Part shown: positions 23,501 through 25,867 of the stretch, one piece after another
Position numbering within the stretch: the stretch's first letter is position 1
Layout of the letters: each line of letters opens with the position of its first letter
NCBI GenBank assembly: GCA_016933095.1
Contig: JAFGBP010000016.1
Location: 1-25,867 of the forward strand
Origin: Candidatus Woesearchaeota archaeon
Lineage (GTDB): Archaea; Nanobdellota; Nanobdellia; Woesearchaeales; SM23-78
Length of the DNA stretch: 25,867 nucleotides
Direction of reading: 5' to 3'
Translations under genes and position numbers: made by a program
Notes under the pieces: model-generated
What the model was told of the DNA's origin: nothing
Databases searched by the model: none
The model's input: only the letters and a program-made list of their open reading frames with translations

Positions 23501-25867
23501 GGCGCAGTAGGAACACTAGGCCAAGTAGCTGTCACAGCACTTCAAGGAACCCAGATAGCCATCGTATACTACGACGGCGTCGACCAAGATATCACGATAA
23601 GAGGATATAATCTGAGCGCCGATACCTTCGCCTCTACGTTCGGTCCGACCGACATAGATGGTGATGCAGGAGCAGATGCGAGAGTCGACATAGAGGAGAT
23701 GGACGTTGGAAGCGAGAGCTACTTCGTAGTCTCGTGGTGGGACTCAGCAGACGACCTTTTAGAAGCCGCCATCTACGATGACAGCGGAAACCAGGTACTG
23801 GCTCCGTTCACAGTAGACTCAGACATCGACGATGCCTACCGGCTGCACAGCCTCGCAGCTTCAGACAGCCTGGCAGGAACAACCCTTTGCAACGGGACCT
23901 TTGCCATAGCATACAACAACAACTCAGCAGGGGCAGTCTATAAGCTCTACTATGCCAACGGCACTGAGTGGGACGGGCTCCAATGCGGAAACATGCCGCC
24001 AACGACCCCAACAACCATTCTTTGCGACGGAGACACCAACTGCGACATACTGGTGACCGGAAACGTGAACATAAACAGCAGCGGATCAGTGGATGACGAC
24101 AACGATGACATAACATACCACATCGAGGCACTCCTCCAGAACATCACGACAGTCGAGAACACGACAGACGTCAGCTTCACGGAATCAGGGTCCTACACGA
24201 CTAGCCAGGTGTCAACCACCTGCCAGGACGGGTCTTTCAACAACGCCCAAGCCTACGAGTTCTGGAGCATCTGGACCATTGCAGGATCAGGCACTGCCCT
24301 CGTGACCAACTTGTGGTACTGGCAGTTTGACACGAGCCTCTCAGGTGCAGAAAGCATTGAACTTGCATTGTATGACAGCTCACGCAACAAGATAAGCGTG
24401 AGCGGATACGCTACTGGTACCGGAAGCACGGGCTGGATAAACGCGACCCTCTCGACACCAGTGCAGATAACTTTAGGACAGAACTATTGGATCGGGGTCG
24501 GACCCTCAGGAAGCCCGACCTTCAACATCGCAAGGGATAACAACGCGGACTGCGCAGGATACCCTCCGACAGGCACAGGAAGCTACTATGACTCAAGCGG
24601 CGGGGGGCTTGATGCCACGATACCGACAGGATCCCAATCCGCCAATAAGTACATGATACCGGGAGTCACGTACGTCACCCAGGCAGCAGAGCAGGACGGA
24701 AGCTGGACTACTTACAATGACGTTGACGGGGCATATGACAAGATATCAAATATCACATTCACAGTAGAAGTCGACTCCTACAACCCTTCAGGGTCTGTTG
24801 CAGGGTCCACAAGCAAGCCAGACCTCGAGCTCCAAGTCTACAACGGAAGCGCCTGGATAAGCATCGGAAACTTCAGCCTGCCCTCCACGTATACTGGAAG
24901 CGGGGTCAACACGACAAACGCCAACTTCACCCTGATAACTACGCAAAGCACGATCCTCACAGGGTGGATGGACTCATCAAACCAAGACCTAAGAATAAGG
25001 TCGACCGGCATGGACTTCTATAACTCGAGTGCCTACGACCAGGTAAACTACACTAATTTATGGATCGAGATAGACGGTCAGAAGTGGGAGGAGATAGGAA
25101 ACCACACAGAGAATACGACATTCACCTGGTACACGCAGAACATATCAGACCAGGTGTGCGTCGACCTGAGAAGCAGGGCTATAGACTATGAAGGCAGCCA
25201 GATATTCTCGGCATACTACACGAAAGGCGCTTGCATGAACCTAACAGCATTCCCACCCCCCATAATCAGTAGCATCCAGTGCAACGAGAGCGGGAGCGGA
25301 TGGGGCTCATGCAGCAACGTCGCGTACGGGGACACCATCACAGCAGTGAGGGCGAACTGCGACTCGCAGATGGGAGGAAACATCTCCAACGTATCGTTCA
25401 GCCTAAGCAATGCCCAAGACTCCTGGACATACTTCGACGTAACAGCGACTACTAATAGCTCTAGCACTTGGACGTATGACATCCCTGACCTAACCATTTA
25501 TGATTCCGGAAACTTCAACATCCACGTCACATGCAGAGAGAACCCGACTAGCGAGGACGACGTCGACTGGTGGATACCATTCGGAACCTACGTAGCTACC
25601 ATAAATTACCCCTCTGCGACAAGCATCAACGTCACCAGGAACAGGTTCTTCAACTGGTCGTCAAACGTGACCTGTATGGGCGGGGAATGCGGATGGACAG
25701 TTGCGACCCTTGATCCATGGGGCAACAGCAGCTGGAAGTACCGTTGCCAGCTGAACCTCACAGAGAGCGTGGGGCAGGATAGGATTAACGAGCCAGTGGA
25801 GCTGTTCGGATGGGCGCTCAGTTCCAACTGCGCTAACATACTGTCTGCCAAGGAAAACTCGATCAGG
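20519..25867 (+). CDS. Giant secreted/surface beta-rich protein, partial (at least 1783 aa)
   Basis: One frame runs without a stop from the TAA at 20437 to the right edge. The first usual start is GTG 20519, followed by a basic stretch and a signal peptide (about 20-43) ending SQTASA. Three YxxGE segments (near 59, 196 and 566) head macroglobulin/invasin-like beta domains; the third continues TVVALDTEGYLVGGAEVHV. Residues about 790-1155 contain at least five repeats of the type V-hhWFD-N-GD-I (AWFDPNNGDD, AAWFDDNGDV, IVYYDGVDQD, VSWWDSADDL), probably beta-propeller blades. Jelly-roll-like and Ig-like regions with spaced cysteines follow. NxS/T sequons are numerous, fitting an N-glycosylated surface protein. 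The C-terminus, and so any membrane anchor, lies outside the window. Its ligand is unknown; adhesion or envelope structure is likely. Confidence 0.85.
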   Translation, partial: MRKHSKERKKKTEKKTTKTAAVSALNFILLQAIVLVLFFSITSQTASAALTDAIAYMDKTQYTVGEVAKIIIDQPTDSSGEYGSEGYAGYEGSSEWQAPYTLRIVTPTKEYKFTGEARGPIPFVIKETGEHRLLFTQGTHGTNPSSTQEIVFQVYSQDQGQENGNTSQVTPITQVESEEDQNPPSQSSLITTDKQRYTLGETVLARIAADPDLFNAYYEYEGLVQRYIGDFHNITLKPRGIGRHYFRLRNKNNDLIEEHGFDVIYNNTTSDTTPAPDITLHTGTNITNNTTNTSQADTGSSGPTENPTKNTQTKDQTPTDQYQLPDLGPDKIRMTLDPEYADSILTLEDSQGNTGNLQLSSINIIIDNPESKYSVQNNPDSIDNILLGEIGEAEDSMDISCAGNCSVTTGMKYSSSYNSSYNSTLSSGTYDFELDLHSSAVPINRIVLSNVTIINSGGSGSPAPLTLGLEEIPQEDLNMTRIMKVSQAYAIDPTSIHFTSGTLSATASGEELWKCADWNFTQRTCEGSWQKVMKLTPGTEYTIDIGPQDPAYMETGMATINTNQSAYRPGENATITVVALDTEGYLVGGAEVHVNVTIPSNTTINATPVPDPDKGIYEFTFDQTSVSGTYIMEVSVSGNGVNNSMISTFIVSDTEPFYITRNTPVTTDPFKSEFKTTIQVFSQVPTASTSTSTSPGPGWFKYTEIIPINFSINDTGGAYVDIVNDSFLLTWNMTNATTVSYTARAPLVTPDLHELRGFINYEDENSTLRSYTEPRPWLLAVDPAYGGGADMLEVSMIALDNSTLVIGYISASDYSLNFQVIHSNGTVLVSETQVNSDVGNTLDGRIDMAAINSTHFVIDVYDSSGNNAEYYVYDRLGNQDLGATEYDGNAGREVDIGVGSLGDRVVLAWFDPNNGDDLNGEIWTYTGTQVTDEWNIDDDVNADDTVRNDVSVTGVTSTRWVAAWFDDNGDVIRASLMHQTGGLGNEVAGPVTVDGAVGTLGQVAVTALQGTQIAIVYYDGVDQDITIRGYNLSADTFASTFGPTDIDGDAGADARVDIEEMDVGSESYFVVSWWDSADDLLEAAIYDDSGNQVLAPFTVDSDIDDAYRLHSLAASDSLAGTTLCNGTFAIAYNNNSAGAVYKLYYANGTEWDGLQCGNMPPTTPTTILCDGDTNCDILVTGNVNINSSGSVDDDNDDITYHIEALLQNITTVENTTDVSFTESGSYTTSQVSTTCQDGSFNNAQAYEFWSIWTIAGSGTALVTNLWYWQFDTSLSGAESIELALYDSSRNKISVSGYATGTGSTGWINATLSTPVQITLGQNYWIGVGPSGSPTFNIARDNNADCAGYPPTGTGSYYDSSGGGLDATIPTGSQSANKYMIPGVTYVTQAAEQDGSWTTYNDVDGAYDKISNITFTVEVDSYNPSGSVAGSTSKPDLELQVYNGSAWISIGNFSLPSTYTGSGVNTTNANFTLITTQSTILTGWMDSSNQDLRIRSTGMDFYNSSAYDQVNYTNLWIEIDGQKWEEIGNHTENTTFTWYTQNISDQVCVDLRSRAIDYEGSQIFSAYYTKGACMNLTAFPPPIISSIQCNESGSGWGSCSNVAYGDTITAVRANCDSQMGGNISNVSFSLSNAQDSWTYFDVTATTNSSSTWTYDIPDLTIYDSGNFNIHVTCRENPTSEDDVDWWIPFGTYVATINYPSATSINVTRNRFFNWSSNVTCMGGECGWTVATLDPWGNSSWKYRCQLNLTESVGQDRINEPVELFGWALSSNCANILSAKENSIR

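Noticed and set aside
24016..24080. Dockerin-like DGDTNCD segment in the giant protein
   Set aside because: Only one short Asp-rich turn is present. The paired 20-residue F-hand repeats of a dockerin are absent.

Overview
The window reads as part of an archaeal chromosome, most likely from a DPANN lineage of the Woesearchaeota/Pacearchaeota kind. The archaeal call rests on several signs. TATA boxes lie about 25-30 bases upstream of likely leaderless starts (873, 1587, 4790, and 7464 on the minus strand). GGAGG/GGTGA-type ribosome sites precede other starts. The tRNA-Arg carries an intron at the canonical archaeal 37/38 position. The finer DPANN placement is an inference from the very long, sequon-rich Ig-type surface proteins and the single-copy housekeeping genes scattered among unrecognised ones.

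Layout. 1-340: a minus-strand intron-containing tRNA-Arg(CCT), followed downstream by a cluster of hairpins and 37-bp tandem repeats. 370-1511: two divergent genes of unknown function. 1587-7464: ordinary metabolic genes (tRNA pseudouridine synthase TruD, a cysteine desulfurase, a TIM-barrel TrpF look-alike lacking the catalytic cysteine, a sugar-phosphate nucleotidyltransferase, and on the minus strand adenylate kinase and an all-helical unknown). 7540-17840: a plus-strand operon-like block that is the most interesting part of the window. 18110-19405: a CNNM/CorC-type membrane transporter. 19406-19843: an AT-rich gap with two strong TATA boxes and a possible structured RNA. 19844-25867: a winged-helix regulator, then a giant secreted or surface protein that runs off the right edge.

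The 7540-17840 block starts with two small ribbon-helix-helix (RHH) DNA-binding proteins, preceded by an array of 11-bp repeats. The second RHH gene overlaps a 1045-residue protein with an Ig/PKD ectodomain, one membrane span and a helical cytoplasmic tail. Next comes a 1276-residue protein that joins an extracellular beta-sandwich region, two membrane spans and a complete cytoplasmic HerA/VirB4-type ATPase. Two cytoplasmic coiled-coil proteins follow. The simplest reading is an envelope-spanning, ATP-driven machine: two surface-exposed subunits, an internal motor, internal scaffolds and its own regulators. It could move DNA or protein across the envelope or act on a partner cell. I know of no named system with this composition. 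The crenarchaeal Ced DNA importer, whose CedB is a HerA/VirB4-type ATPase, is the closest functional comparison I can offer.

All functional calls come from reading motifs by eye; no database search was run.
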